From contig JAZUIY010000015.1 in NCBI GenBank assembly GCA_045642465.1, forward strand, positions 62,001 to 126,000: a stretch of DNA of 64,000 bases, given 5' to 3'. Numbering within the stretch: position 1 is the stretch's first letter; each line of letters starts with the position of its first letter. The notes beneath the pieces are model-generated. The model had not been told where the DNA came from and searched no databases. It worked only from the letters and a program-made list of their open reading frames with translations. Shown here in pieces: positions 8,331 through 17,309 of this stretch. Both the position numbers and the translations under genes were made by a program. The DNA comes from RUG420 sp045642465 (lineage in GTDB: Bacteria > Bacillota > Clostridia > Oscillospirales > Acutalibacteraceae).

Positions 8331-10034
8331 ATGGCTAATAGTTTCGTTATTATTAAAGACGCTCCGAAACAGGACTACTTAAAAGATTATGTGTGCCTGC
8401 CGGAGAATTATGGAACCTACGAATATTTCAACAGAGAAGACATTAAAGCCATCCGCAAAACCGTTTTTGCCGCTCTGGACGACTTAAACGCAAAAACCAA
8501 ATTCAGTGAAGAACTGAAAGACAACCGTTTGGTTCTCATTAAGCCAAACCTGGTTTTCGTTTACCACAATGTCGGCCTGGACGAAATGGATTACCCGGAA
8601 AACACCGACCCGCGTGTGTTTGAAGCTGTTGTCTGCTACATCAAGCAGTTTACCAACAACATTGTCATTGTTGAGTCTGCCGGAAAGCCGTATCCAACCA
8701 AGACTGCTTTCAAAGCATCCGGATATGACCGAATCGCCAAGTATTATAATACCGGCCTGGTAGCCATGGAAACCGAACCAGTAGCCCACTACTATCTGCC
8801 GAAAGCAGAGGTTATGAATGAAGTTTACCTGCCAAAGATTTTGGACAAGGTAGTTACCGGAGAGGCCTTCTACATTTCCGTGCCAAAGATGAAGACCAAC
8901 CTCTATACCGGCGTTACCCTGGGCTTCAAGAACGCCATGGGCACCATTCCGTATTTCCTCAGAGAACGGAACCACAACTACAACATTGACAAGAAGCTGG
9001 CTGACTTGCTTTACCTCTTCAAGCCAAACCTCTGTGTCATTGACGGTATTATCGGCGGCGAAGGTAACACCCCTGGCCCGGTTGACCCGGTTAAGGTGGG
9101 CAAAATTGTGGCCTCCAACAACGCTGTAGAAGCCGACCGCATTACCACATACATGATGGGCTTTGACCCTGACCAAAATAAACTGATGGTGGAAGCTACC
9201 AAGCGGAATTTCGGGGACAACCAGGTACAGATTATTGGTGATACCTCCGTTACCCCATTCCGTCCGGCTGTGGCCTCTCTCTTTGACGACCACACTGCAG
9301 AAGTCTTCCCGAACATGCTGGCCGTAGCAGGCCACAACCTGCCAAATACCCCGAAGGTAACAGATCCAAACGCTGTTACTCCGGAAGTTGCCCTTGCCAT
9401 TGAACAGTCCTGCTCCGGCGGCTGTCTGGCTTCTTTGAAATTCGGTCTGGAATTCTTTGACCGCAAGAAGTCCATGAAGGGCAAAAACTTAAAGATCTGC
9501 GTTATTGAAGGCCCTGGCATGGTCATTGACGGCGAACGTTACTGGTTCGACCGCACCGGCAAAGCCTACACCAAGAAGGATTTGGAAAACCTGGATATAC
9601 CTAAGTTCGGTATGGGTAACTGTACCTTGGCTCAGGTTTCCGACATCTGCTTCTGGAAAGCCACCGGCTGCTGTGACCCAGCCAAGAACGCCGTTCTGGT
9701 TTGCTTTGCAGGCAAAACCCTCATTCCAATTGTCAGCCCAACCAACCCGTGGCTCATTAACACCGGCGTAAACCTGATTCTGGCCATCCTGAAGAGAATG
9801 GCACTCATTGCCAAGGGCGAATATGTAGACAGCCCGAAACTTTCCCCGGACGACCACGTTTGGGAACTGCCGGCCCTGTCGGAAGAAGACAAGCAGAAGG
9901 ACTACATTGTGGCTCCGCTGCCAAAGATGAGCCTGAAGGAAAAGGCCATCCAAATTGCCAACCAGGCCTACATTCTTCTCTGCGCACTGCCACTGAACCT
10001 CAACAAGGATTATTCCAAGGGCTGTGACAAATAA
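8331..10034 (+). CDS. DUF362 family protein, copy 1
   Basis: A 567-residue member of the DUF362 family (function unknown). Seen: LVLIKPNLVF near 67 and SVPKMKTNLYTGVTLGFKN near 182, typical of the family; then a 380-560 region outside the core with conserved cysteines: EQSCSGGCLAS near 362 and CCDPA near 440. There is no CxxCxxCxxxC ferredoxin motif. A hydrophobic stretch lies near 480-505. It is closely related to the second copy at 14600-16309 over its whole length. It stands alone between two terminators, with TATACT about 35 bp upstream as a possible -10. DUF362 domains often accompany iron-sulfur or corrinoid proteins, so a metal-binding or redox role is possible, but this is inference. 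Confidence 0.8.
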   Translation: MANSFVIIKDAPKQDYLKDYVCLPENYGTYEYFNREDIKAIRKTVFAALDDLNAKTKFSEELKDNRLVLIKPNLVFVYHNVGLDEMDYPENTDPRVFEAVVCYIKQFTNNIVIVESAGKPYPTKTAFKASGYDRIAKYYNTGLVAMETEPVAHYYLPKAEVMNEVYLPKILDKVVTGEAFYISVPKMKTNLYTGVTLGFKNAMGTIPYFLRERNHNYNIDKKLADLLYLFKPNLCVIDGIIGGEGNTPGPVDPVKVGKIVASNNAVEADRITTYMMGFDPDQNKLMVEATKRNFGDNQVQIIGDTSVTPFRPAVASLFDDHTAEVFPNMLAVAGHNLPNTPKVTDPNAVTPEVALAIEQSCSGGCLASLKFGLEFFDRKKSMKGKNLKICVIEGPGMVIDGERYWFDRTGKAYTKKDLENLDIPKFGMGNCTLAQVSDICFWKATGCCDPAKNAVLVCFAGKTLIPIVSPTNPWLINTGVNLILAILKRMALIAKGEYVDSPKLSPDDHVWELPALSEEDKQKDYIVAPLPKMSLKEKAIQIANQAYILLCALPLNLNKDYSKGCDK

Positions 10035-10044
10035 GACAAAAAGA

Positions 10045-10073
10045 AAAGAGCTCCGGTTTCGGAGCTCTTTTTT
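10045..10073. terminator. Bidirectional terminator after DUF362 copy 1
   Basis: AAAGAGCTCC GGTTTC GGAGCTCTTTTTT: perfect stem with A-run on one side and T-run on the other, so it can end both the DUF362 gene and the convergent gene at 10131. Confidence 0.9.
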
Positions 10074-10130
10074 GCTTTGTGTTTGCTTTTTGTTGCTTCC
10101 TGTTGCATCCTGTTTCGTTCTGTTGGCCGC

Positions 10131-11075
10131 TTACTGCAGAGGCTTTTGAACGTCCTGGGAATCCAGCAGGCGCTGCATGTCGTCTAAGCCCATCTTTTTC
10201 TTCAGGGCGCCGCCGGCAGCGGATTTTGCCTTCTTGGCGGTGGATTCTTTGTAAGGTACCGGGTTCTTAAAGCGCTTGATGGCTTTTTTGCCGGAGGACT
10301 TCTTTAAGTAAGTTACAATTTTTCCCACTTCGGAACCAAGGTCGTCTCCCAGCCAGCCTTCTACGTTCTTTTCCAGTTCAGGATCTGCTGCCATGCTCAT
10401 ACCGAGAATGGAAACGGCAACCAAGGACTGGGTGTTCTTTTCCCCTTCTTCATAGAAGGTGATGAGGGACTTGGAAATCTTCTTCAAGGTCTGCTTATTG
10501 TTCTTTTTGAACGCATCCACAATGAGTGGAGTAGCGTAGGTTTCAAAGTATTCTTCCGGCAGGAAAACGCCATAGGCTTCCACGTTTTCGTCTGCTTTAC
10601 CGGCCAGTTCCGGGAAGATGGTTTCCATGCGGTATGCCAAGCTCAGGTCATCAAAGGCCTGGGCATTTTTCTTTGCCTTTTTCTTCTTGCTTCGTTCAAT
10701 GCTGGCACGTTCTTCGGCCTGCTTTTTGGCTGCTTCTACGGACTTCTTGTCAGAAGGGTTCACCTGCTGTACGCCGAAGAATTCAGCAACAGTTTCTGCC
10801 ACGTCGGCAGCAGCGGAAGCGGTGTCTTTGTCGTTCCAGTCTTCTGCGTCCGGGTCAAAGAGGGTTTTGGCCAACTCTTTTTCGTCGTCGTCACCCTTGT
10901 TGCCAAAAATGGTCATCAGGTTATTTTCAAAGGCGATTCGGAGGTCCCCGATGTCACCGGCAAATACCAATTGATTTTCGTTTGTTTCATCTGCAACTGC
11001 TTCAAAACCGGCTGCGGCCAAAGTGCCGCTGAGGCCCTTTAAGAGAGCGTTGATTGCATCTTTCTTTGGAGTCAT
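10131..11075 (-). CDS. Hypothetical cytoplasmic protein, 314 residues
   Basis: No family recognised. Seen: no signal peptide or membrane helix; an acidic N-terminal half (about 1-100), a charged Lys/Glu-rich coiled segment (about 108-136, ERASIERSKKKKAKKNAQ), a helical middle and a Lys-rich C-terminal end with Ala/Ser (about 270-300). It has its own promoter, divergent from ddl, and shares a terminator with the DUF362 gene. Codon use matches the neighbours. Helical composition might mean a repeat-type or chaperone-like protein, but nothing in the sequence decides this. Confidence 0.75.
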   Translation of the reverse strand: MTPKKDAINALLKGLSGTLAAAGFEAVADETNENQLVFAGDIGDLRIAFENNLMTIFGNKGDDDEKELAKTLFDPDAEDWNDKDTASAAADVAETVAEFFGVQQVNPSDKKSVEAAKKQAEERASIERSKKKKAKKNAQAFDDLSLAYRMETIFPELAGKADENVEAYGVFLPEEYFETYATPLIVDAFKKNNKQTLKKISKSLITFYEEGEKNTQSLVAVSILGMSMAADPELEKNVEGWLGDDLGSEVGKIVTYLKKSSGKKAIKRFKNPVPYKESTAKKAKSAAGGALKKKMGLDDMQRLLDSQDVQKPLQ

Positions 11076-11110
11076 AAAATAAGCCTACCTTTATTATTAC
11101 AAGTGCCAAT

Positions 11111-11139
11111 ATTTTACCATAGGGAAAGGGCTTTGTCAT
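11111..11139 (-). promoter_or_regulatory. Promoter for the 10131-11075 gene
   Basis: Minus-strand ATGACA (11139-11134), 17-bp spacer, TAAAAT (11116-11111) preceded by TGG. Divergent to the ddl promoter 12 bp away. Confidence 0.6.
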
Positions 11140-11151
11140 TATTATTTTCAA

Positions 11152-11180
11152 TTGATAAGGGGTGGCCTCTATGGTAAGAT
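11152..11180 (+). promoter_or_regulatory. Promoter for ddl-DUF1934-argS
   Basis: TTGATA (11152-11157), 17-bp spacer, TAAGAT (11175-11180) preceded by TGG. The ddl start is 29 bp downstream with AAGGAGGG between. Confidence 0.65.
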
Positions 11181-11208
11181 ATTGTGAGTAATTAAGGAGG
11201 GCCTTAGC

Positions 11209-12273
11209 ATGAAAAATGTTCTTGTTTTGTTTGGCGGTGCATCCAGTGAACACGACGTTTCTGTCGTATCCGCCGCATCTGTTATTTCCAATATCCCAGC
11301 AGACAAATATAACCTGTATTTAATGGGAATCACCAAAGCTGGTGAATGGTACCTTTATGAAGGGGATATTTCCCTTCTGCCAGAGGACAAATGGCTGAAC
11401 AAAACAGGAAAACTCACCAAGGCTTTTGTGTCTCCTGACCGTGGTATTCACGGCATTACCGTTCTGCGGGACGGCAAAGCAGAAGACATCCGTATTGACG
11501 TTGCTTTCCCGGTACTCCACGGGAAGAACGGGGAAGACGGCACCATTCAGGGCCTCTTCCAGTTGGCAGGCATTCCATACGTCGGCTGTGACATGACCTC
11601 CTCCGCCGTATCCATGGACAAAATCTTCACCAACACCGTTGCCGACTGCAACCAGGTTCCACAGGCCAAGTGGGACTACATTACCGAGTATGAGTATAAA
11701 AACGGCATCAAGACCTTAGATGACGTAGAAAAAGTCCTTCCTTACCCTATTTTTGTGAAACCGGCCAACGCAGGCTCTTCCGTTGGTATTTCCAAGGCAC
11801 ATGACCGTGCTGAATTGGAACAGGCGCTTGCCCTGGCATTGGAAAACGACACCCGCATTCTCTTCGAGGAATTCATTGACGGCTTTGAAGTAGAATGTGC
11901 CATCTTAGGCAATGACGAACTCGTCAACGGCGTGGTTGGCCAGATTACCCCGGCCAACGAATTCTATGACTACGACGCCAAGTATTCTAACGCCGCTTCC
12001 ATTTTGAACATTCCGGCTCTCGTTTCCGAAGAAACCAGAGAAGAAATTGCAAAGCAGGCCAAGAAGGTCTTTAAGGCTTTGGGCTGCACCGGCTTCTCCC
12101 GTGTAGACTTCTTTGTTACCAAAGCCGACAACCGGGTGCTCTTCAACGAAATCAACACCATTCCGGGCTTTACCGACATCAGCATGTACCCGAAGATGAT
12201 GGATGCCGCCGGCATCTCCTATCCGGACCTGTGCTGCAAGCTCTTAGACCTGGCTGAGGAAAAGTGGGGCTAA
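11209..12273 (+). CDS. ddl: D-alanine--D-alanine ligase
   Basis: ATP-grasp ligase making D-Ala-D-Ala for peptidoglycan. Seen in 354 residues: GGASSEHDVSVVSA at 9-22, HGKNGEDGTIQG near 104-115, FVKPANAGSSVGI near 182 (ATP-grasp Lys and glycine loop), VDFFV near 303 and FNEINTIPGFT near 313 with Mg-binding Glu/Asn. The loop has Ser-Val-Gly as in ordinary D-Ala ligases; the sequence alone does not exclude D-Ala-D-Lac activity. First gene of a tight run with a DUF1934 gene (2 bp gap) and argS. Confidence 0.95.
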   Translation: MKNVLVLFGGASSEHDVSVVSAASVISNIPADKYNLYLMGITKAGEWYLYEGDISLLPEDKWLNKTGKLTKAFVSPDRGIHGITVLRDGKAEDIRIDVAFPVLHGKNGEDGTIQGLFQLAGIPYVGCDMTSSAVSMDKIFTNTVADCNQVPQAKWDYITEYEYKNGIKTLDDVEKVLPYPIFVKPANAGSSVGISKAHDRAELEQALALALENDTRILFEEFIDGFEVECAILGNDELVNGVVGQITPANEFYDYDAKYSNAASILNIPALVSEETREEIAKQAKKVFKALGCTGFSRVDFFVTKADNRVLFNEINTIPGFTDISMYPKMMDAAGISYPDLCCKLLDLAEEKWG

Positions 12274-12275
12274 CC

Positions 12276-12701
12276 ATGGCCGAACGAAAATATCAAATCA
12301 CCCTCATGGACAGCCATACCGTAGACGGGGAAACGGAACAGAACTCCTCCACCCTCTTCGGAAAGCTGGGCTACCATGCCGGGAAATATATCATTGAATA
12401 CGACGAGCAGGACGGAGACTTCTCCGGCTGCAAAACCCGTGTCCATGTTACCGAGCCGGACTGTGTTACGGTATGCCGCACCGGCGTTACCACCACCGAG
12501 CTCACCATGGAAAAGAACGTCCGCCATGTCTGCCAGTATGACACCCCATACGGCACCATGATGTTGGGCATCTACGCCACTGACGTCCGCTCAGACATGA
12601 GCACCTTCGGCGGCACCCTCTCCCTTTCCTATGAAATTGATGGAAACGGAGAACTTATTTCGCAAAACCAACTCCAGATTATTGTGAAGGAGATCTTTTA
12701 A
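12276..12701 (+). CDS. DUF1934 family protein (YwiB-like)
   Basis: A small beta-barrel family protein of unknown function, about 141 residues. Seen: alternating strand pattern, TTTELTMEKN near 71, YDTPYGTMMLGIYATDVRS near 90, and a C-terminal strand in the style of the family's calycin-like fold. A frame opens at 12264, but ATG 12276 just after the ddl stop is the likelier start. In Bacillus the homologue ywiB also lies next to argS, and that link is kept here (argS starts 2 bp on), which supports the call. Function unknown. Confidence 0.85.
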   Translation: MAERKYQITLMDSHTVDGETEQNSSTLFGKLGYHAGKYIIEYDEQDGDFSGCKTRVHVTEPDCVTVCRTGVTTTELTMEKNVRHVCQYDTPYGTMMLGIYATDVRSDMSTFGGTLSLSYEIDGNGELISQNQLQIIVKEIF

Positions 12702-12703
12702 TA

Positions 12704-14449
12704 ATGTCCAAAACCGTAACTTTAGCAAAAGAACAGCTGATGAACGCCATCAATGCGTCTATTGCCGCCTTGCAGGCCAATGGCACTCTTCCGGAAGGGG
12801 AACTGAAGGAATATAACACCGAAGTTCCTGCCAATCGGGAAAACGGAGACTTCTCCGCCAACGTAGCCATGGTCAACGGCAAGCTTTTCAAAATGGCTCC
12901 GAGACAGGCTGCCACCTTTATTGCAGATGGCATGGACCTGAACGGCACCTACTTTGAAAAGGTAGAAGTGGCCGGCCCGGGCTTTATGAACTTCTTCTTA
13001 TCTGACCAATACTATGCTGACATTCTGCAGGAAATTACCGCAGAAGGTAAGCAGTACGGCCGGTCCACCTATGGTGCCGGCGAAAAGATTCTGGTAGAAT
13101 TCGTCTCCGCCAACCCAACCGGGCCAATGCACATGGGCAATGCCCGTGGCGGTGCTCTGGGTGACTGCCTGGCAGCCGTATTGGATGCCGCAGGCTACAC
13201 CGTAGAGCGGGAATTCTACATCAACGACGCCGGCAACCAGATTGACAAGTTTGCCATGTCTTTGGACGTGCGTTTCTTACAGCACTTCAAAGGCGTAGAC
13301 GCCGTTGCACTGCCGGAAGACGCTTACCAGGGAGACGACATCCGTGTCCTGGCCGAAGCCTTCATTGAAGAAACCGGTGACAAGTACTTAGACGCTTCCG
13401 AAGAAGAACGCCGCGCTGCCCTGGTTGCCTATGCTCTGCCAAAGAACATTGCCAACATGCAGGCTGCCATGGAAAAGTACCGTATTCAGTATGACACCTG
13501 GTTTTATGAAAGCACCCTCCATGAAAGCGGTGCCGTAAAAGACATTATTGCTAAACTCACCGAAAAGGGCCTGACCTATGAAAAGGACGGCGCCGTTTGG
13601 TACAAGAATATAGAAATCCAGACCGGCCTGCTCCTCCAACAGGGCAAGACCCAGGAATATATTGACAAACTGGAACTGAAGGACGACGTTTTGGTTCGCC
13701 AGAACGGCAACCCAACCTACTTTGCCGCTGACATTGCTTACCACTACAACAAGCTGGTTACCCGCGGCTTCTCCAAGGCCATTGACGTATGGGGCGCCGA
13801 CCACCACGGTCACGTAGCCCGTATGCAGGGTGCACTGGAAGCTTTGGGCGTAGGCGGAGACCGTTTGGATGTGGTGCTCATGCAGTTGGTTCGCATGACC
13901 CGCAACGGTGAAGTGGTCCGCATGTCCAAGCGTACCGGCAAGGCCATCACTTTGGTAGACCTGCTGGACGAAATTCCAATTGATGCTACCCGCTTCCTCT
14001 TCAACCTAAGAGAAGCCGGCAGCCAGATGGAATTCGACCTTGGCCTTGCAGTAGAACAAACTTCTCAGAACCCGGTTTACTACTGTCAGTACGCCCACGC
14101 CCGCATCTGCAGTATCCTGCGGAAGCTGGCCGAAGAAGGCAAGGCAGCCGAAGCTGCTACCAAAGAAGAACTTTGCCTTCTTACCGCACCGGAAGAACGG
14201 GAACTCATCCGTCATCTTTCCGCTCTGGAAGATGAAATCATCACGGCTGCCAAAGCCTATGATCCGGCCCGCATTACACGCTACTGCATTGAACTGGCCA
14301 CCCTGTTCCACAAGTTCTACAACGCCTGCCGCGTTAACGTAGAAGACGAGGCCCTTAGCCGTGCCCGTCTTTACCTTTGCATGTGCGTTAAGGACACCAT
14401 TAGCAACGTCCTCACTATGTTGAAAATTACCGTTCCGGAACGAATGTAA
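12704..14449 (+). CDS. argS: Arginyl-tRNA synthetase
   Basis: Class I synthetase charging tRNA-Arg, 581 residues. Seen: N-terminal Add-1 domain (about 1-110), HIGH-type motif NPTGPMHMGN near 142, YINDAGNQ near 175, GADHHGH near 365, and a KMSKS-like site VRMSKRTGK near 405, followed by the helical anticodon-binding DALR domain (about 455-581). Length is normal for bacteria. Third gene of ddl-DUF1934-argS, with AAGGAG before ATG 12704. Terminator about 55 bp after the stop. Confidence 0.97.
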   Translation: MSKTVTLAKEQLMNAINASIAALQANGTLPEGELKEYNTEVPANRENGDFSANVAMVNGKLFKMAPRQAATFIADGMDLNGTYFEKVEVAGPGFMNFFLSDQYYADILQEITAEGKQYGRSTYGAGEKILVEFVSANPTGPMHMGNARGGALGDCLAAVLDAAGYTVEREFYINDAGNQIDKFAMSLDVRFLQHFKGVDAVALPEDAYQGDDIRVLAEAFIEETGDKYLDASEEERRAALVAYALPKNIANMQAAMEKYRIQYDTWFYESTLHESGAVKDIIAKLTEKGLTYEKDGAVWYKNIEIQTGLLLQQGKTQEYIDKLELKDDVLVRQNGNPTYFAADIAYHYNKLVTRGFSKAIDVWGADHHGHVARMQGALEALGVGGDRLDVVLMQLVRMTRNGEVVRMSKRTGKAITLVDLLDEIPIDATRFLFNLREAGSQMEFDLGLAVEQTSQNPVYYCQYAHARICSILRKLAEEGKAAEAATKEELCLLTAPEERELIRHLSALEDEIITAAKAYDPARITRYCIELATLFHKFYNACRVNVEDEALSRARLYLCMCVKDTISNVLTMLKITVPERM

Positions 14450-14504
14450 TTCCGCTATACAATGTGCAACAGTTGCCTAAAAGTGTAAAATTTTGTGCAT
14501 ATTA

Positions 14505-14536
14505 AAAGCCCCTAGTCCACATCTAGGGGCTTTCTT
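14505..14536 (+). terminator. Terminator after argS
   Basis: AAAGCCCCTAG TCCACAT CTAGGGGCTTT then CTTTT: an 11-bp perfect stem. Confidence 0.9.
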
Positions 14537-14551
14537 TTATCTATACGCTTT

Positions 14552-14560
14552 TGGTATAAT
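14552..14560 (+). promoter_or_regulatory. Extended -10 promoter for DUF362 copy 2
   Basis: TGGTATAAT 40 bp before the start, immediately after the argS terminator. The -35 region (TTTTAT-like) is weak. Confidence 0.65.
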
Positions 14561-14599
14561 GAGGATGCTTAATACTATATCTATGGAGGAAATAAAATT

Positions 14600-16309
14600 A
14601 TGGCAAAAAGTTATGTCATTCTGAAAGATGCTCCAGTTATGGATTACACCAAAGACTTCGTTGCTCTTCCAGATAACTATGGCACTTATGACTACTTCAA
14701 CAGAGAAGACGTTAAGGCTATCCGCGAAACCGTATTCGCAGCTCTTGACGACTTGAACGAAAGAACCGGTATTGCCGACGAAATGGCAAAATACGAAAAG
14801 GTTATCATTAAGCCTAACCTGGTTAACGTATTCCACAACTCCGGTTTCTATGATGACAACGGTAACACCGACTTCCCAGAAACCACTGACCCTCGTGTAT
14901 TCGAAGCAGTAGTTAACTGGTGCAAGAACTACAACAACAACATTATCATTGCTGAATCTTCCGGTAAGCCATTCCCAGCTGCAGCTTCCTTCAAGATTAC
15001 TCACTATGATTGGATTGCTAAGCAGTACGGCGCTGAACTCATTCCTCTGGAAAGACGTCCGGTTGTTCGTTACATGTGCCCGAAAGCTGAAGTAATGAAG
15101 GAAATCCTCATTCCGGATACCTTTGATGACATCGTTAAGGGTAAGGCTTTCTACGTATCCGTTCCAAAGATGAAGACCAACATCTACACCGGTGTAACGC
15201 TTGGCTTCAAGAACGCTATGGGTACCATTCCTTACTTCCTTCGTGAACGTAACCACACCCACGACATCAACAAGAAGCTGGCTGACATGCTTTACCTCTT
15301 CAAGCCAAACATGACCCTCATTGACGGTATCGTTGGCGGCGAAGGTAACACTCCTGCTCCTGTAGACCCAGTTGACGTTCACATGATTGTTGCTTCCAAC
15401 CAGTCCGTAGAAGCTGACCGTATTACCACCTACATGATGGGCTTCGACCCAGCTGAAAACAAGCTGATTCAGGAAGCTGACAAGCGTGGCTTCGGTGACT
15501 CCGACGTTGAAATCGTTGGTAACGTTCGCGTTACTCCATTCCGTCCGGCTTGCCCATCCGTCATGCGCGGCGAAATCATTGAACACTTCCCGAACTTGGT
15601 TGCTGTTGCCGGTCATACCCTTCCAGGCGCTCCTGAAATCACTGACCCTAACAACGTAACTCCTGACCAGGCATTTGCTCTTGAACAGGCTTGCGTAGGC
15701 GGCTGCCTTTCCTCCATCGGCATGGGCTTCGCTTCCGCTCTCTACGGTCCAAACCGTAAGCCAAACAACCCAGACCTTATCATCATTGAAGGTTCCGGTA
15801 TTGAAATCAACGGCGAACGCTACTGGTTCGACAAGGACGGTAAGCCATGGACCAAGAAGGACATCCAGAACTCTGGTAAGAAGATCATGGCCATGGGTAA
15901 GTGCTGCGGCAAAGACATGATTGACATTGCTGACTACAAGATTGACTCTTGCTGTGACCCAGCTCAGTGCTTGAACGCTACTCAGAACGCTCTCGGTGTT
16001 GTTAACCCACAGCTTCGTCCATGGGGCAACACTTCCTTAATCAGCATTGCAGTTCCAAACCTTGTTGGTACTCTCGTTTACAGAGCTAAGTGGATGCTTC
16101 AGGGTAAGGCTGTAGACGTTCCTCGTGCTCACGAAGACAGACTCTTCGACATCCCTGCACTTTCCGCAGAAGATGCACAGAAGGATTACATTGAATGGCC
16201 AATCCCAGCCCTTACTACCAAGGAAAAGATTTCCGGTATTGCTGACATGCTCAACTTTGCTGGTTCTCTTACCGGTATGCCAGGTGCTCTTAAGTACTAC
16301 AAGAAATAA
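14600..16309 (+). CDS. DUF362 family protein, copy 2, apparently highly expressed
   Basis: 569 residues, related over full length to the copy at 8331-10034: both have IKPNLV near 67, SVPKMKTN.YTGVTLGFKNAM near 183, DGI.GGEGNTP near 250 and VEADRITTYMMGFDP near 275. Cysteines EQACVGGCLSS (near 363) and SCCDPAQC (near 445) are kept, and this copy has extra ones (MGKCCGKDM near 428). The codon choice is strongly biased (GCT, GGT, CGT, GTT), more than in copy 1, which suggests high expression. It is monocistronic, with an extended -10 promoter, GGAGG site and strong terminator. Function unknown; metal or corrinoid binding by the Cys clusters is a guess. Confidence 0.82.
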   Translation: MAKSYVILKDAPVMDYTKDFVALPDNYGTYDYFNREDVKAIRETVFAALDDLNERTGIADEMAKYEKVIIKPNLVNVFHNSGFYDDNGNTDFPETTDPRVFEAVVNWCKNYNNNIIIAESSGKPFPAAASFKITHYDWIAKQYGAELIPLERRPVVRYMCPKAEVMKEILIPDTFDDIVKGKAFYVSVPKMKTNIYTGVTLGFKNAMGTIPYFLRERNHTHDINKKLADMLYLFKPNMTLIDGIVGGEGNTPAPVDPVDVHMIVASNQSVEADRITTYMMGFDPAENKLIQEADKRGFGDSDVEIVGNVRVTPFRPACPSVMRGEIIEHFPNLVAVAGHTLPGAPEITDPNNVTPDQAFALEQACVGGCLSSIGMGFASALYGPNRKPNNPDLIIIEGSGIEINGERYWFDKDGKPWTKKDIQNSGKKIMAMGKCCGKDMIDIADYKIDSCCDPAQCLNATQNALGVVNPQLRPWGNTSLISIAVPNLVGTLVYRAKWMLQGKAVDVPRAHEDRLFDIPALSAEDAQKDYIEWPIPALTTKEKISGIADMLNFAGSLTGMPGALKYYKK

Positions 16310-16337
16310 GCAAAACTTCGGTTCTTAAGTAAATAAC

Positions 16338-16373
16338 AAAAGACCCAATCAGAACTTCTGATTGGGTCTTTTT
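16338..16373 (+). terminator. Terminator after DUF362 copy 2
   Basis: AAAGACCCAATCAGAA CT TCTGATTGGGTCTTTTT: long perfect stem and T-run. Confidence 0.92.
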
Positions 16374-16457
16374 ATGTTTATTTATAGTCCTATATATAGT
16401 ATAATGACAATGGATTTATCCGACTATCCTCAATATATTCGAAAGGAGCTCCCGACG

Positions 16458-17294
16458 ATGAAACGGATTCCCTGTGCCTTGCTTGCACTGATCATGCTCT
16501 TTACCCTTTGTGCATGCGGACGCAAAGTCCAGGAAGAACCGGTGGTAAATACCGTTACCATCACTTTCCCGGAAGGTTATACCGTCCTCCAGTACGCTGC
16601 TCTCTTAGAACAGAATGGCGTTTGTGCTGCAGCAGACTTTGAAGAAGCCTGCAAAACCATTCCAGAAGGATATGAAGCCCTTTTAGCCGGCACCAGTCAA
16701 GATGGCCGTGTCTTTGCATTAGAAGGGTATCTCTTCCCGGACACCTATGAATTTTACTTTAATGAAAATGTGACCTCTGTGGTTTCCCGGTTCTTAAAGA
16801 ACCTGCAAGCCAGAGTCACCGACGACATGTTGGCCAAGGCACAAAGCAAAGGCCTGTCCCTGCATACCTTATTAACCTTGGCCTCCATTGTGCAGGCGGA
16901 ATGCAGCGTGACTTCGGAAATGAATCACGTGTCCTCCGTTTTCTGGAACCGTCTCAATTCCAACGCCTTCCCTTATTTGGGCTCTGACCCAACCCGTCAG
17001 TACGTGGAAAAGAAATGTAAGGCCTATCTAGACACGGTGAATGCTGCAACCCCTGGCGCATATAATTATGATCAGGTCTTTGCAAACTATTGCACCAACG
17101 ACGGTTATAACAACAAAATCAAAGGTCTTCCGGTGGGACCAATTGGCAACCCGGGCATTGAAGCAATCCATGCTGTCCTGAACCCAACACCATCCGAAGA
17201 CTGCTACTTCTTCACCGATGCAGACATGGGCTACCATTATTTCACCAACTACCGTGACTTCTGCAACGAGTGGCAATACAAATACAAACACTAA
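16458..17294 (+). CDS. MltG/YceG-like endolytic transglycosylase, lipoprotein form
   Basis: Family known for cutting nascent glycan strands and setting their length. Start: ATG 16458 after AAAGGAG; an upstream in-frame extension overlaps the preceding terminator and is unlikely. Seen in 278 residues: signal peptide with lipobox TLCAC (Cys near 19), a LysM-like segment FPEGYTVLQYA near 38, the LEGYLFPDTYEF motif near 94, ASIVQAECS near 140 with the expected catalytic Glu, SDPT near 176 and GLPVGPIGNPG near 219. Odd: MltG proteins usually carry a single membrane helix; this one appears lipid-anchored. A TATAAT at 16400-16405 may be its promoter; xth follows after 15 bp. Confidence 0.88.
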   Translation: MKRIPCALLALIMLFTLCACGRKVQEEPVVNTVTITFPEGYTVLQYAALLEQNGVCAAADFEEACKTIPEGYEALLAGTSQDGRVFALEGYLFPDTYEFYFNENVTSVVSRFLKNLQARVTDDMLAKAQSKGLSLHTLLTLASIVQAECSVTSEMNHVSSVFWNRLNSNAFPYLGSDPTRQYVEKKCKAYLDTVNAATPGAYNYDQVFANYCTNDGYNNKIKGLPVGPIGNPGIEAIHAVLNPTPSEDCYFFTDADMGYHYFTNYRDFCNEWQYKYKH

Positions 17295-17309
17295 TTAGGA
17301 GTGGTTCCC

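Noticed and set aside
14537..15616. 359-codon frame opposite DUF362 copy 2
   Set aside because: Shadow of a strongly codon-biased gene; no binding site and no domain pattern. A like frame opposite DUF362 copy 1 (8484-9335) was dropped for the same reason.
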